In this document: piece after piece, positions 10,634-20,957 of the stretch
How the letters are laid out: each line of letters starts with the position of its first letter
How positions within the stretch are numbered: position 1 is the stretch's first letter
From: Georgenia satyanarayanai
Lineage (GTDB): Bacteria; Actinomycetota; Actinomycetes; Actinomycetales; Actinomycetaceae
Direction of reading: 5' to 3'
Length of the DNA: 64,000 nucleotides
Assembly (NCBI RefSeq): GCF_009193135.1
Contig: NZ_VUKC01000001.1
Span: 310,001-374,000 of the forward strand
Made by a program: the position numbers and the translations under genes
Notes under the pieces: generated by a model
The model's database searches: none
Seen by the model: the letters and a program-made list of their open reading frames with translations, nothing else
What the model was told of the DNA's origin: nothing

Positions 10634-11907
10634 GCCAGACCACGCTCGCCCGCCCCGACGCCCGCGACTCCGCGGTGCTGCCGCCCGTCAAGTGGCGCGG
10701 CCCCGCCTTCATGGCCGTCTTCACCCTGGTCTCCCTGCTCGGCTTCACCCTGTTCACCGAGTCGGGCACGACGACGTTCCGCACCGCCACCGGCGGTGAG
10801 CTCGCCGAGATCCCCAACACCGAGGTGCCCACGGTCCCGGCGCTGTGGGTGCTCACCCTGGTCATGGCGGCCGTCACGGGCTACTCGGCCTACCGGGCCA
10901 CGCGCCGCCAGCCGCTGGGCTGGTGGCCGCCGGCCCTCTTCGGCGCCGCCTTCGTCCTCGCGTTCCTCACCTGGCAGGGCGTCGGCGGCACGATCCCGGT
11001 GACGTCCCTGCTCACCGGGGCGCTCGCGCTGTCCGTGCCGCTCGTCTTCGGTGCGCTGTCCGGCGTCATGTGCGAGCGCTCGGGTGTCATCAACATCGCG
11101 ATCGAGGGGCAGCTGCTCGGCGGCGCCTTCCTCGCGGCGATCGTCGCCTCGATCACGACGAGCCCCTACCTCGGCGTCGTCGCGGCACCGGTCGCCGGCG
11201 CTCTCGTCGGCGTGCTCCTCGTCTTCTTCAGCGTGAAGTACTGGGTCGACCAGATCATCGTCGGCGTCGTGCTCAACGTGCTCGTGCTCGGCGTGACGAG
11301 CTTCTTCTTCTCCACCGTGCTCAGCGAGAACCCCGACCTCAACCAGCGCCAGCGCCTGCCCTCCCTGCCGGTGCCGCTGCTGTCGGACATCCCGGTCGTC
11401 GGCCCGGTGCTCTTCAACCAGAACATCCTCGTCTACCTCATGTACGCCGCCGTCATCGCGCTGCAGTTCTTCCTGTTCCGCAGCCGGTGGGGCCTGCGGG
11501 TGCGCGCCGTGGGCGAGCACCCCAAGGCCGCGGACACCGTCGGCATCGACGTCATCCGCACCCGCTGGATCACCCCGATCCTCGGTGGCGCGCTCGCCGG
11601 GCTGGGCGGCGCCTTCTTCACCGTCGGCTCCGGCCTCGCCTTCGGCCGCGACATGTCCGCCGGCAACGGGTTCATCGCGCTGGCCGCGATGATCCTCGGC
11701 CGGTGGAACCCGCTCGGCGCGCTCGCCGCGGCGCTGCTCTTCGGCTTCTCGCGCAACCTGGCGAACATGCTCAGCGCGATGGGTGGCAGCGGCATCCCCG
11801 GGGAGTTCCTCCTCATGCTGCCCTACGTCGTGACCATCTTCGCCGTCGCCGGCTTCGTCGGCCGGGTGCGCGCACCCGCCGCGGAGAACACCCCCTACGT
11901 CAAGTAG
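10630..11907 (+). CDS. Nucleoside ABC transporter permease 2
   Basis: The 425-residue second permease has about ten hydrophobic helices and the family segments SGVINIAIEGQLL, YWVDQIIVGVVLNVL and SAGNGFIALAAMILGRWNP. The ATGA overlap with permease 1 indicates coupled translation. An extra pair of N-terminal helices (residues 20-115, with a periplasmic TFRTATGGELAEIPN loop) lies before the permease core; similar N-terminal extensions occur in some actinobacterial homologues. It completes the importer and is followed by cytidine deaminase. Confidence 0.92.
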   Translation: MSQTTLARPDARDSAVLPPVKWRGPAFMAVFTLVSLLGFTLFTESGTTTFRTATGGELAEIPNTEVPTVPALWVLTLVMAAVTGYSAYRATRRQPLGWWPPALFGAAFVLAFLTWQGVGGTIPVTSLLTGALALSVPLVFGALSGVMCERSGVINIAIEGQLLGGAFLAAIVASITTSPYLGVVAAPVAGALVGVLLVFFSVKYWVDQIIVGVVLNVLVLGVTSFFFSTVLSENPDLNQRQRLPSLPVPLLSDIPVVGPVLFNQNILVYLMYAAVIALQFFLFRSRWGLRVRAVGEHPKAADTVGIDVIRTRWITPILGGALAGLGGAFFTVGSGLAFGRDMSAGNGFIALAAMILGRWNPLGALAAALLFGFSRNLANMLSAMGGSGIPGEFLLMLPYVVTIFAVAGFVGRVRAPAAENTPYVK

Positions 11908-11949
11908 CCCGCCCGTTCGCGCAGGACAGCCTCCCGGAGGAAGCCAGTG

Positions 11950-12357
11950 ATGATCGACGACGCCACCTGGGCGCGGCTGCGCGAGCTGGCCCGCGAGATG
12001 GTCCCGCGCGCGTACGTCCCCTACTCCACCTACCCGGTCGGTGCGGCCGCGCTCGTCGACGACGGGCGCACCGTCACCGGGTGCAACGTGGAGAACGCGT
12101 CCTACGGCATCGGCCTGTGCGCCGAGTGCGGGCTCGTCTCCGCGCTGCACGCCACCGGCGGCGGGCGGCTCGTCGCGTTCACCTGCGTGGACGGCGAGGG
12201 GCGGGTCATCGTCCCCTGCGGCCGCTGCCGCCAGCTGCTGTGGGAGCACGGGGGCCCCGAGCTCCTCGTCGAGACCCCGAGCGGCGTGCACCCGATGAGC
12301 GAGGTCCTGCCCGAGGCCTTCGGCCCCGCGCACCTCGACGAATGGGCCGGACGCTGA
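11950..12357 (+). CDS. cdd: Cytidine deaminase
   Basis: The 135-residue cytoplasmic enzyme converts cytidine and deoxycytidine to uridine and deoxyuridine in pyrimidine salvage. NVENASYGIGLCAECG contains the zinc Cys and the catalytic Glu, and PCGRCRQ supplies the other two zinc Cys. The length is standard for the homotetrameric form. A GGAGGA site (11936-11941) lies well placed before the ATG; a GTG immediately in front (11947) is an equally possible start. It directly follows the nucleoside importer, which supports pyrimidine nucleosides being among the substrates taken up. Confidence 0.96.
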   Translation: MIDDATWARLRELAREMVPRAYVPYSTYPVGAAALVDDGRTVTGCNVENASYGIGLCAECGLVSALHATGGGRLVAFTCVDGEGRVIVPCGRCRQLLWEHGGPELLVETPSGVHPMSEVLPEAFGPAHLDEWAGR

Positions 12358-12453
12358 GGCGACCCCTCGCGGCCCGCTGCCACCTCCTCCACGCACGGGC
12401 GCGCCCGGCCCCCGTCCCGGCGCCCCAGGGCGCCCCGTCCTAGGGTGGACCCC

Positions 12454-13749
12454 ATGACCGAAGCCTTCGACGTCGTCGACCTCATCCGGACCAAGCGCGA
12501 CGGCGGCGTCCTCGCCCCCGCCGAGATCGACTGGGTGATCGACGCCTACACCCGCGGCGTCGTCGCCGACGAGCAGATGTCGGCGCTCGCGATGGCGATC
12601 TTCCTGCGCGGCATGGGCCGCGACGAGATCTCCCGCTGGACCACGGCGATGATCGCCTCCGGCAGCCGGATGGACTTCTCCGGCCTCAGCCGCCCCACCT
12701 CGGACAAGCACTCCACCGGTGGGGTCGGCGACAAGATCACCCTGCCGCTCGCGCCGCTCGTCGCCGTCTTCGACGTCGCCGTGCCCCAGCTCTCGGGCCG
12801 TGGCCTGGGCCACACCGGCGGCACCCTCGACAAGCTCGAGGCGATCCCCGGCTGGCGGGCCGACCTCGACAACGACGCGATCCTGCGCCAGCTCGAGGAC
12901 GTCGGCGCGGTGATCTGCGCGGCCGGCACGGGCCTGGCCCCGGCGGACAAGAAGCTCTACGCGCTGCGCGACACGACCGGCACCGTCGAGGCCATCCCGC
13001 TCATCGCCTCCTCGATCATGAGCAAGAAGATCGCCGAGGGGACGGACTCGCTGGTCCTGGACGTCAAGGTCGGCTCGGGCGCCTTCATGAAGGACATCGA
13101 CGCGGCACGTGAGCTCGCCCGCACGATGGTGGCCCTCGGCAGCGACGCCGGCGTGCGCACGACGGCGCTCCTCACCGACATGTCGACCCCGCTCGGTCTC
13201 ACGGCGGGCAACGCGCTCGAGGTGCGCGAGTCCGTCGACGTCCTTGCCGGTGGTGGTCCCGAGGACGTCGTCGAGCTCACCGTCGCGCTCGCCCGCGAGA
13301 TGCTCGACGCCGCCGGCCGCACCGACGCCGACCCCCGCGCGGCGCTGGCCGACGGCCGCGCCATGGACGTGTGGCGCCGCATGATCAGCGCCCAGGGCGG
13401 GGACCCCGACGCGGCACTGCCCACCGCCCGGGAGACCGAGACGCTCACCGCCGACTCCGACGGTGTCGTGGGCCGCCTGGACGCCTACGCCGTCGGCGTG
13501 TGCGCGTGGCGCCTGGGGGCGGGCCGCGCCCGCCAGGGCGACGCCGTGCAGGCCGGCGCCGGCGTCGAGCTGCACGCGAAGCCCGGCGACACCGTCCGCG
13601 CGGGCCAGCCGCTGCTCACCATGCACACCGACACGCCCGAGCGCTTCGACCGCGCCCGGCAGGCGCTCGAGGGCGGGGTCGACATCTCCTCGGGCGACGG
13701 GCCGGCGAGCGGCCCCGGCGACGTCGTCCTCGAGAAGATCGCGGGCTGA
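12454..13749 (+). CDS. deoA: Thymidine phosphorylase
   Basis: The 431-residue enzyme splits thymidine or deoxyuridine with phosphate to base and deoxyribose-1-phosphate. The family signature SDKHSTGGVGDK (residues 86-97) and SGRGLGHTGGTLDKLE are intact. KLYALRDTTGTVEAIPLI follows in order, and the C-terminal alpha/beta domain is complete. TAGGGT (12441-12446) lies seven bases before the ATG, so the gene probably also has its own leaderless promoter besides reading through from cdd. A GC-rich hairpin (GGCGCC repeats near 12420) lies just before that promoter. Confidence 0.95.
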   Translation: MTEAFDVVDLIRTKRDGGVLAPAEIDWVIDAYTRGVVADEQMSALAMAIFLRGMGRDEISRWTTAMIASGSRMDFSGLSRPTSDKHSTGGVGDKITLPLAPLVAVFDVAVPQLSGRGLGHTGGTLDKLEAIPGWRADLDNDAILRQLEDVGAVICAAGTGLAPADKKLYALRDTTGTVEAIPLIASSIMSKKIAEGTDSLVLDVKVGSGAFMKDIDAARELARTMVALGSDAGVRTTALLTDMSTPLGLTAGNALEVRESVDVLAGGGPEDVVELTVALAREMLDAAGRTDADPRAALADGRAMDVWRRMISAQGGDPDAALPTARETETLTADSDGVVGRLDAYAVGVCAWRLGAGRARQGDAVQAGAGVELHAKPGDTVRAGQPLLTMHTDTPERFDRARQALEGGVDISSGDGPASGPGDVVLEKIAG

Positions 13750-13750
13750 C

Positions 13751-14539
13751 ATGGCGTCGTCCTGGCACAGGTGGCAGCTGACGGCACCGCTGGCGGCGCT
13801 GAGCAGGCCGGTGCGCACGCCCTCCCGCGTGCCGCGCACCTCGACCGGACCCGCCGGCGGTGCCGGGGGCACCGAGCCCGCCGACGGCCTGCCCGTCCTG
13901 CTCGGCGGCGCCCGCGCCCGGCAGGTCGACGAGACGACGTGCGGCTCGGCCGTGCTCGTCATGCTCGCCGCCACCGGTGACCCCGCCCTGGCGCAGTGGT
14001 TGGAGACCGGCCGGCTGCCCACCGGCCCACGGCCGCCGGAGGTGCCGGAGGGGGAGGTCCCCGGTGGCGCGGCGGAGCGCTTCGCCGCCGCCCAGCGGCA
14101 GGTGAAGGCCGCGACGGGCCGCCGCGCCCTGGGCCCGCTGCCGTGGCCGGCCGGCCTCGGCACGCCGCCGTGGACCGCGGCCCGCGAGGCCCGCTTCCCG
14201 GGGGTGCGTTACCGTGTGCGTCCGGTCGACGACACGACCGACGACGGCGCCGCCGTGCTCGGGCTGGTCGAGGCCGCGAACCGGCGCGGTCACCCCGTCC
14301 CGCTCTACACGGGCGGCGACGTCCGTGGCGGGGTCGCCCACGCCGTCCCCCGGCACGTCGTCCTGGCCGTCCCGCCGCCGCCGGGCGCGGCGGTGCCCGG
14401 CACGCTGCGCCTCTACGAGCCCTCACGCGGCTCGGTCCTCACCGTGCCGTCCGCCGACCTGCTCGGGCGCACCGCCCCGCACCGCGCGCTGGGCGGCTGG
14501 ACGCACGTCGTCGCCGCGCTGCTGCCCGTCCCGGCCTGA
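13751..14539 (+). CDS. Putative C39-like cysteine peptidase, function unknown
   Basis: The 262-residue protein has no assigned role. Gln58-x5-Cys64 (RQVDETTCGSAVLVML) matches the oxyanion Gln and nucleophile Cys of papain-like and C39 peptidases. His202 (PRHVVLAV) and the later LYEPSRG motif lie where these families place the catalytic His and the Asp-Pro; here Glu223 replaces the Asp. The first 20 residues are only mildly hydrophobic and no clear signal peptide or membrane helix is seen, so a cytoplasmic place is likely. It starts one base after the deoA stop, so the two are almost certainly cotranscribed. It could be a peptidase, amidase or a catalytically weak relative. Confidence 0.7.
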   Translation: MASSWHRWQLTAPLAALSRPVRTPSRVPRTSTGPAGGAGGTEPADGLPVLLGGARARQVDETTCGSAVLVMLAATGDPALAQWLETGRLPTGPRPPEVPEGEVPGGAAERFAAAQRQVKAATGRRALGPLPWPAGLGTPPWTAAREARFPGVRYRVRPVDDTTDDGAAVLGLVEAANRRGHPVPLYTGGDVRGGVAHAVPRHVVLAVPPPPGAAVPGTLRLYEPSRGSVLTVPSADLLGRTAPHRALGGWTHVVAALLPVPA

Positions 14540-14609
14540 GCCGCCCACCCTGCACGAGGAGCGCTCACGGGCCACACTGGGAGGCCCGTCAGCGAACGCA
14601 GGAAGGGCG

Positions 14610-14822
14610 ATGATGAGCACCCCACCGATTCCCGGCGCACCCGAGAGCGAGCTGCCCGACCCCGAGGAGGCCGTGGCCGCCCTCGACCCCGAGACCGGCG
14701 AGGACTACGACCCGCCGGAGGTCGTCGACCCCGACCGGGAGGCGAACGAGGCGGACCAGCTCGAGCAGGTCATCGAGGTCCCCGTGGACGACGACGAGCC
14801 CGCCGAGGGCGAGGAGGCGTAG
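14610..14822 (+). CDS. Small acidic disordered protein
   Basis: The 70-residue protein is about 40 per cent Glu and Asp with many Pro and almost no hydrophobic core, so it is likely unstructured. The stretch [22 protein letters not shown] is the only patterned part; from memory, similar DREAN-ADxxEQ segments occur in short actinobacterial proteins of unknown role. Two consecutive ATG codons start it, after GGAAGG. It lies between the C39-like gene and deoC in the same direction. Confidence 0.6.
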   Translation: MMSTPPIPGAPESELPDPEEAVAALDPETGEDYDPPEVVDPDREANEADQLEQVIEVPVDDDEPAEGEEA

Positions 14823-14860
14823 CCGATAGGCTCGGGCCACCGAGTCCAGGAGGAAGCACC

Positions 14861-15520
14861 ATGACCACCCGTCACGCCGTCGCCCAGATGGTCGACCACA
14901 CGCTGCTCAAGCCCGAGGCGACGCGCGAGCAGGTCGCGGCGCTCGTCGCCGACGCCCGTGAGCTCGGCGTCCTCGCCGTGTGCGTCTCACCGTCCCAGCT
15001 GCCGCTCGAGGGGGCCGAGGGCCTCGTCGTGGCCACCGTCTGCGGCTTCCCCTCCGGGGCGCACCACAGCGAGGTCAAGGCGGCCGAGGCGGCGCGCGCC
15101 GTCGCCGACGGCGCCGACGAGGTCGACATGGTCATCAACCTCGGTGAGGCGCTCGCCGGGAACTGGGCGGCCGTCGAGGCGGACATCGCGGCGGTCCGCG
15201 CGGCGGTGCCGGCCCCGGCCGTGCTCAAGGTCATCATCGAGTCCGCCGCCCTGGACGACGAGCAGATCATCGCGGCGTGCCGTGCCTCGGAGTCGGCCGG
15301 CGCGGACTTCGTCAAGACGTCCACCGGCTTCCACGCCACCGGCGGGGCCAGCGTCCACGCCGTCGAGCTCATGGCGCGCACCGTGGACGGGCGCCTCGGG
15401 GTCAAGGCCTCCGGCGGCATCCGCGACGCGGCCGCCGCGGCCGCGATGGTCGAGGCCGGCGCCACCCGCCTCGGCCTGTCCGGCTCGGCGGCGGTCCTGG
15501 CCGGCTTCCCCGAGGCCTGA
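14861..15520 (+). CDS. deoC: Deoxyribose-phosphate aldolase
   Basis: The 219-residue TIM-barrel enzyme cleaves deoxyribose-5-phosphate to glyceraldehyde-3-phosphate and acetaldehyde, ending deoxynucleoside breakdown. Lys152 in FVKTSTGF is the Schiff-base Lys, and Lys182 in [10 protein letters not shown] is the second conserved Lys. [13 protein letters not shown] and [13 protein letters not shown] are typical. A perfect AGGAGG lies before the ATG. A phosphopentomutase (deoB) is missing from this cluster and must be elsewhere to link deoA with deoC. Confidence 0.96.
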   Translation: MTTRHAVAQMVDHTLLKPEATREQVAALVADARELGVLAVCVSPSQLPLEGAEGLVVATVCGFPSGAHHSEVKAAEAARAVADGADEVDMVINLGEALAGNWAAVEADIAAVRAAVPAPAVLKVIIESAALDDEQIIAACRASESAGADFVKTSTGFHATGGASVHAVELMARTVDGRLGVKASGGIRDAAAAAAMVEAGATRLGLSGSAAVLAGFPEA

Positions 15521-15550
15521 CCTCCGGGCGTCCGACAGGCGCGACCCGGG

Positions 15551-16186
15551 TCAGCGGCGGCGGACGGCGGCGAGGAGGCCGGTGCCCGAGGGGAGCAGGG
15601 CCGAGGTGAGACGCTCGTCGGCGCGGACCGCCTTGCCGAGCTCGCGCATCGCGACCGTCGCCTCGTCCCGGCGGGCCGGGTCGGCCACGCGGTCGTGCCA
15701 CAGCGTGTTCGTCACGGCGAGCACGCCGCCCACGCGGAGCATGCGCGTGGCCTGCTCGACGTAGTCGGCCGCCTCGGAGGGGTCGGCGTCGACGAGCACG
15801 AGGTCGTAGGCGTGGTCCGCCATGCGGGGCAGGACGTCCATCGCGCGGCCCGAGATGAGGCGCGTGCGCGCCGACCTCACCCCGGCCGCGGTGAACGCCT
15901 CGCGGGCGGCGCGCTGGTGGTCGGTGTCGACGTCGATGGTCGTGAGGACGCCGTCCGGGCTCATCCCGCCGAGCAGCCACAGGCCGCTCACGCCCGTCCC
16001 CGTGCCGATCTCGACGACGGCGCGCGCCCCGGCGGCGGCGGCCAGCAGCCGCAGCGCCGCGCCCGTCCCCGGGCTCACCGCGGTGGCGCCGAGCTCCTCC
16101 GCCCGCCGGCGCGCGGCGGCGACGGCCTCGTCCTCGGGGACGAACTCCTCGGTGTAGGCCCAGCTGAGGGCCTTCTCGGCAGCGAT
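15551..16186 (-). CDS. SAM-dependent O-methyltransferase, apparent ATC start
   Basis: The 211-residue class I methyltransferase has the SAM loop VVEIGTGTGVSGLWLL and the acidic end of strand 2 (TTIDVDTDHQRAA). DLVLVDADPSEAADY and GGVLAVTNTLWHDRV then match the catechol-type O-methyltransferases that sit opposite sigE in mycobacteria and relatives. The natural substrate is unknown. No ATG, GTG or TTG exists at the expected N-terminus. AGGAGG lies seven bases before an ATC codon that is followed by AAEKALSWAYTEEFV, the region where homologues begin. The first in-frame GTG downstream would remove about 35 residues. Confidence 0.88.
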   Translation of the reverse strand: MAAEKALSWAYTEEFVPEDEAVAAARRRAEELGATAVSPGTGAALRLLAAAAGARAVVEIGTGTGVSGLWLLGGMSPDGVLTTIDVDTDHQRAAREAFTAAGVRSARTRLISGRAMDVLPRMADHAYDLVLVDADPSEAADYVEQATRMLRVGGVLAVTNTLWHDRVADPARRDEATVAMRELGKAVRADERLTSALLPSGTGLLAAVRRR

Positions 16187-16193
16187 GGTGGTG

Positions 16194-16199
16194 CCTCCT
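16194..16199 (-). promoter_or_regulatory. Consensus ribosome binding site that points to an ATC start
   Basis: The minus strand reads AGGAGG here, a perfect Shine-Dalgarno sequence, with seven bases (CACCACC) before the ATC at 16186-16184. No standard start codon lies 4-12 bases downstream in the methyltransferase frame. The spacing is ideal only for the ATC. Confidence 0.7.
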
Positions 16200-16318
16200 G
16201 GGTGAGCACGGACGAGGGTCGGCCTCGATCGTAGCGCCGTGGCACCGCTCCCACTCCCAGGTCGTCCCCAGGTTCGCTCCGTATCCTGGCCGCCAGACCG
16301 CACGGAAGAGGCCGCCGC

Positions 16319-16879
16319 ATGACCGCTCAGGACGAGACCACGTGGACCGTGCCGTCGTGGGACGACGTCGTCCGCGACCACTCCGCCCGGGTCTACCGGC
16401 TCGCCTACCGGCTCACCGGCAACAAGGCCGACGCCGAGGACCTCACCCAGGAGACCTTCATCCGGGTGTTCCGCTCCCTCCACTCCTACCGGCCCGGCTC
16501 CTTCGAGGGCTGGCTGCACCGCATCACGACGAACCTCTTCCTCGACGGCGCCCGCAAGCGCGCGCGCGTGCGCGTCACCCAGCTCGGTGAGCACGCCGAG
16601 GAGGTCCCCGCCTCCCACGAGCAGCACGACCTGCACCGCCGCTACGAGCACGGGCACGTCGACCCGGACATCCAGGCGGCGCTGGACGCGCTGCCGCCCA
16701 AGTACCGCGTCGCCGTCGTCCTGTGCGACGTCGAGGGCCTGTCCTACGAGGAGATCGCCGCGACCCTCGGCATCAAGATGGGCACGGTGCGCTCGCGCAT
16801 CCACCGCGGGCGCGCCATGCTCCGCGACCGCCTCGGCCACCTGCGGCCGGGCACCGTGGACAGCGAGGTGGCCTCGTGA
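16319..16879 (+). CDS. sigE: ECF RNA polymerase sigma factor SigE
   Basis: The 186-residue sigma factor contains region 2 ([26 protein letters not shown]) for -10 melting and region 4 ([27 protein letters not shown] to [14 protein letters not shown]) for -35 binding. Region 3 is absent, as in all ECF factors. In actinobacteria this locus controls envelope and heat stress. TATCCT (16282-16287) is a likely -10 box, giving a short leader with a GGAAGAGG ribosome binding site. The stop overlaps the GTG of the anti-sigma gene, so the two are made together. Confidence 0.95.
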   Translation: MTAQDETTWTVPSWDDVVRDHSARVYRLAYRLTGNKADAEDLTQETFIRVFRSLHSYRPGSFEGWLHRITTNLFLDGARKRARVRVTQLGEHAEEVPASHEQHDLHRRYEHGHVDPDIQAALDALPPKYRVAVVLCDVEGLSYEEIAATLGIKMGTVRSRIHRGRAMLRDRLGHLRPGTVDSEVAS

Positions 16880-17712
16880 GCCACCTCGGGTCCCGGGTCG
16901 CCCCGCTCGTCGACGGCCAGCTCCCCGCCGCCGAGGCGGAGGAGCTGCTCGCCCACGCCGCGGCCTGCGCCCGCTGCCACTGGCTGCTCGGCCAGGAGCG
17001 GGCCTCCCGGACGATGCTCAGCCAGGCGTGGGACGTCGAGCCGGACGCCGAGCTCACCGCCCGCCTGCTCGCCCTCTCACCCGGCCCGGAGGAGCGTGCG
17101 CCCCGCGGGCGGCGGGTCCTGCTCGCCGCGGCCGGCGCCGGCGGGCTCGCCGCGGCCTGCGCCGTCGGGCTCGTCGTCGTCGGGAGCCTGTCCGAGCCGC
17201 GGGCGGACCCGCACGCCATCCTCGACGTCGTCCAGGGCAGCCTCGGCGAGCGCCCCGAGGAGCTCGCCGGCGGGACGGGCGAGGTGAGCGGCGACGTCGT
17301 CGCGTGGATGGCCGAGCACGGGTGGAGCGCACCCGAGTCGCTGCCCAGCGGGATGCGGGTGGTGGACGTCGCCGTCCACGAGACGGAGGGCGGCGAGGTG
17401 CTCGAGGTCGAGATCGCCGGCGCCATGGCCCACGTGCGCCTCCTCCAGCAGCGCGGGGTGCTCACCGGTGAGGCCGAGGAGCAGATGCAGTCCGAGCTCG
17501 TCGGCCAGCGCGACGCCGTCCTCCTGCCCAGCGGCGTGCACGACCTCGCCCTGCAGAGCGAGGGCTGCGTCGTCGTCGTCCTCGCGGCCCCCGACGACGC
17601 ACCCGTCAGCGACGCCATCCTCGCCGCCCTGCCCGAGGGGGACTTCGACACCTCGGTGGGAGCCCGGTTCACCCGCGGCTGGGACACCGTGACGGAGTGG
17701 GCGCTGGGCTGA
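16876..17712 (+). CDS. rseA: Zinc anti-sigma factor, membrane-anchored
   Basis: The 278-residue protein should hold SigE inactive. The N-terminal zinc motif His27-x3-Cys31-x2-Cys34 (HAAACARC) marks a ZAS anti-sigma domain. One membrane helix follows at about residues 75-100 ([24 protein letters not shown]). The 175-residue outer part is a sensor region of unknown fold with segments [15 protein letters not shown] and [19 protein letters not shown]. The GTG start overlaps the sigE stop. The mycobacterial counterpart lacks so large an extracytoplasmic domain as far as I recall, so the sensing mode may differ here. Confidence 0.88.
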   Translation: MSHLGSRVAPLVDGQLPAAEAEELLAHAAACARCHWLLGQERASRTMLSQAWDVEPDAELTARLLALSPGPEERAPRGRRVLLAAAGAGGLAAACAVGLVVVGSLSEPRADPHAILDVVQGSLGERPEELAGGTGEVSGDVVAWMAEHGWSAPESLPSGMRVVDVAVHETEGGEVLEVEIAGAMAHVRLLQQRGVLTGEAEEQMQSELVGQRDAVLLPSGVHDLALQSEGCVVVVLAAPDDAPVSDAILAALPEGDFDTSVGARFTRGWDTVTEWALG

Positions 17713-17749
17713 GGCGGCCCGCGCACCGATCTGGGAGGAGACTGTGCCC

Positions 17750-19363
<1,614 letters not shown>

Positions 19364-19384
19364 CGGTCGGCCTATCCTGGGGGC

Positions 19385-19702
19385 GTGCCGATCAACGGGT
19401 CCGAGCTAGCGGTCATCGCGCTGCTCGCCGTCATCCTCATCGGCCCCGAGCGGCTGCCGCAGTACGCGCAGCAGCTGGCGGGGCTCGTGCGCAACCTGCG
19501 CCGGCTCACGACGGACACGACCGAGCGGGTCCGTGCCGAGCTGGGACCGGAGCTCGACGACCTCGACCTGCGCTCGCTCGACCCGCGCCAGTACGACCCC
19601 CGGCGCATCGTCCGCGACGCCCTGCGCGAGGACGACGAGCGCCCCGCGCGGCCCCCGCGGGCAGCCGGCGGCAAGGCTCCCTTCGACGACGAGGCGACGT
19701 AG
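19385..19702 (+). CDS. tatB: Sec-independent (Tat) translocase protein TatB
   Basis: The 105-residue protein has one N-terminal membrane helix (ELAVIALLAVILIGPERLPQ), the GPE/Pro hinge, an amphipathic helix and a charged tail, as in TatB and TatA. Glu next to the helix start and the location after htrA favour TatB. It helps export folded proteins with twin-arginine signals. TATCCT (19373-19378) ends six bases before the GTG start, so transcription is probably leaderless and at least partly independent of htrA. Confidence 0.9.
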   Translation: MPINGSELAVIALLAVILIGPERLPQYAQQLAGLVRNLRRLTTDTTERVRAELGPELDDLDLRSLDPRQYDPRRIVRDALREDDERPARPPRAAGGKAPFDDEAT

Positions 19703-19723
19703 GGGCCCTGGCGGCCGTCCGCG

Positions 19724-20845
19724 TCAGACCGGGCTGATCCCCAGGGACCGGCCCGCCAGGCCACGGGCGCGCTGGCTGAGCTGCCGGGCCACGCCGCGCA
19801 GCACGTCGGCGGCGGGGGAGTCGTCGTCCTGGACGAAGGGGCGTCCGGAGTCGCCGCCCTCGCGGAGCTTGATCTCCAGCGGCACCTGGCCGAGGAGCGG
19901 GACGTCGTAGCCGAGGCCGGCCGAGAGGTTGTCAGCCACCTGCTGCCCACCGCCGGAGCCGAAGAGCTCCACGCGCTGGCCGTCGGGCTGCTCGAGCCAC
20001 GACATGTTCTCGATGACCCCGACGACGTGCTGGTTCGTCTGCCCGGCGAGCGAGCCCGCGCGCTCGGCGACCTCCGCGGCCGCCGACTGCGGGGTCGTGA
20101 CGACGAGCAGCTCGGCGTTCGGCAGGAGCTGGCCCACCGAGATCGCGATGTCGCCGGTCCCCGGCGGCAGGTCGAGGAGGAGGACGTCGAGGTCACCCCA
20201 GAAGACGTCGGCGAGGAACTGCTGGAGCGCGCGGTGCAGCATCGGCCCACGCCACACGATCGGGCGGCCGGGAGGGGCGAACATGCCGATCGAGATGACC
20301 TTCACGTCACCGGCGACCGGCGGCAGGATCATGTCGTCGACCTTGGTGGGGGAGTGCTCGACGCCGAGCATGCGGGGGATGGAGAAGCCGTAGATGTCGG
20401 CGTCCACGACGCCCACCTTGAGGCCCTCGGCGGCCATCGCGGCGGCGAGGTTGGCCGTCACCGAGGACTTTCCCACCCCACCCTTGCCGGAGGTGACGGC
20501 GTAGACCCGGGTGAGGTTGCCCGGCTCGGAGAAGGGGATGGTCGGCTCGGCGACACCGCCGCGCAGCTGGGAGCGCAGCGACTTGCGCTGCTCCTCGCTC
20601 ATGACGCCCATGTCGACGCGGACGTCGGCGACGCCCGCCACCCGCTGGGCGGCGGCGGTGACGTCCTTGGTGATCGTCGAGCGGAGCGGACAGCCCGCCG
20701 TCGTGAGGTCGATGCCGACGACGACGTCACCGCCCTCGACCTCCACCGACCGCACCATGCCGAGCTCTGTGATGGGACGGCGGATCTCGGGGTCCAGGAC
20801 CTTGTCCAGCTCGCTGCGGATCGCTTCGACGGTGGGGGCAGACAT
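19724..20845 (-). CDS. mrp: Mrp/ApbC iron-sulfur carrier ATPase
   Basis: The 373-residue protein delivers Fe-S clusters to apoproteins. An N-terminal MIP18/DUF59 domain (residues 5-85) comes first. The deviant Walker A SGKGGVGKSS (119-128) follows, then DADIYGFSIPRMLG and DLPPGTGDIAISV. The usual CxxC near the C-terminus is not evident, which is common in actinobacterial Mrp. The ATG start is fixed by TACCAT (20852-20857, minus strand) six bases upstream; longer readings into GC-rich sequence upstream were discarded. It converges on tatB with a gap of 21 bases. Confidence 0.94.
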   Translation of the reverse strand: MSAPTVEAIRSELDKVLDPEIRRPITELGMVRSVEVEGGDVVVGIDLTTAGCPLRSTITKDVTAAAQRVAGVADVRVDMGVMSEEQRKSLRSQLRGGVAEPTIPFSEPGNLTRVYAVTSGKGGVGKSSVTANLAAAMAAEGLKVGVVDADIYGFSIPRMLGVEHSPTKVDDMILPPVAGDVKVISIGMFAPPGRPIVWRGPMLHRALQQFLADVFWGDLDVLLLDLPPGTGDIAISVGQLLPNAELLVVTTPQSAAAEVAERAGSLAGQTNQHVVGVIENMSWLEQPDGQRVELFGSGGGQQVADNLSAGLGYDVPLLGQVPLEIKLREGGDSGRPFVQDDDSPAADVLRGVARQLSQRARGLAGRSLGISPV

Positions 20846-20912
20846 ACCCCCATGGTAGGTGGCTCCCGCGCGCGGTCCCAGCGGCCGGGACGCGTGTGAC
20901 CGCGGGCACGAC

Positions 20913-20942
20913 GAGGCCCGCACCGCGGTCGGTGCGGGCCTC
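20913..20942 (-). terminator. Perfect hairpin after the secreted hydrolase gene
   Basis: GAGGCCCGCACC (20913-20924) pairs exactly with GGTGCGGGCCTC (20931-20942) around a six-base loop. It lies 15 bases past the stop of the minus-strand hydrolase gene and upstream of mrp. Confidence 0.8.
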
Positions 20943-20957
20943 GCCGGTGGGGCAGGT

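Noticed and set aside
12400-12440. Regulatory palindromes CGGGCGCGCCCG and GGCGCC repeats before deoA
   Set aside because: Such G/C palindromes are common by chance at this composition; no matching sites are seen at other deo genes.
10360-14163. Open minus-strand frame of 1267 codons opposite permease, cdd and deoA
   Set aside because: Same reason; the opposite strand has conserved family proteins over the whole length.
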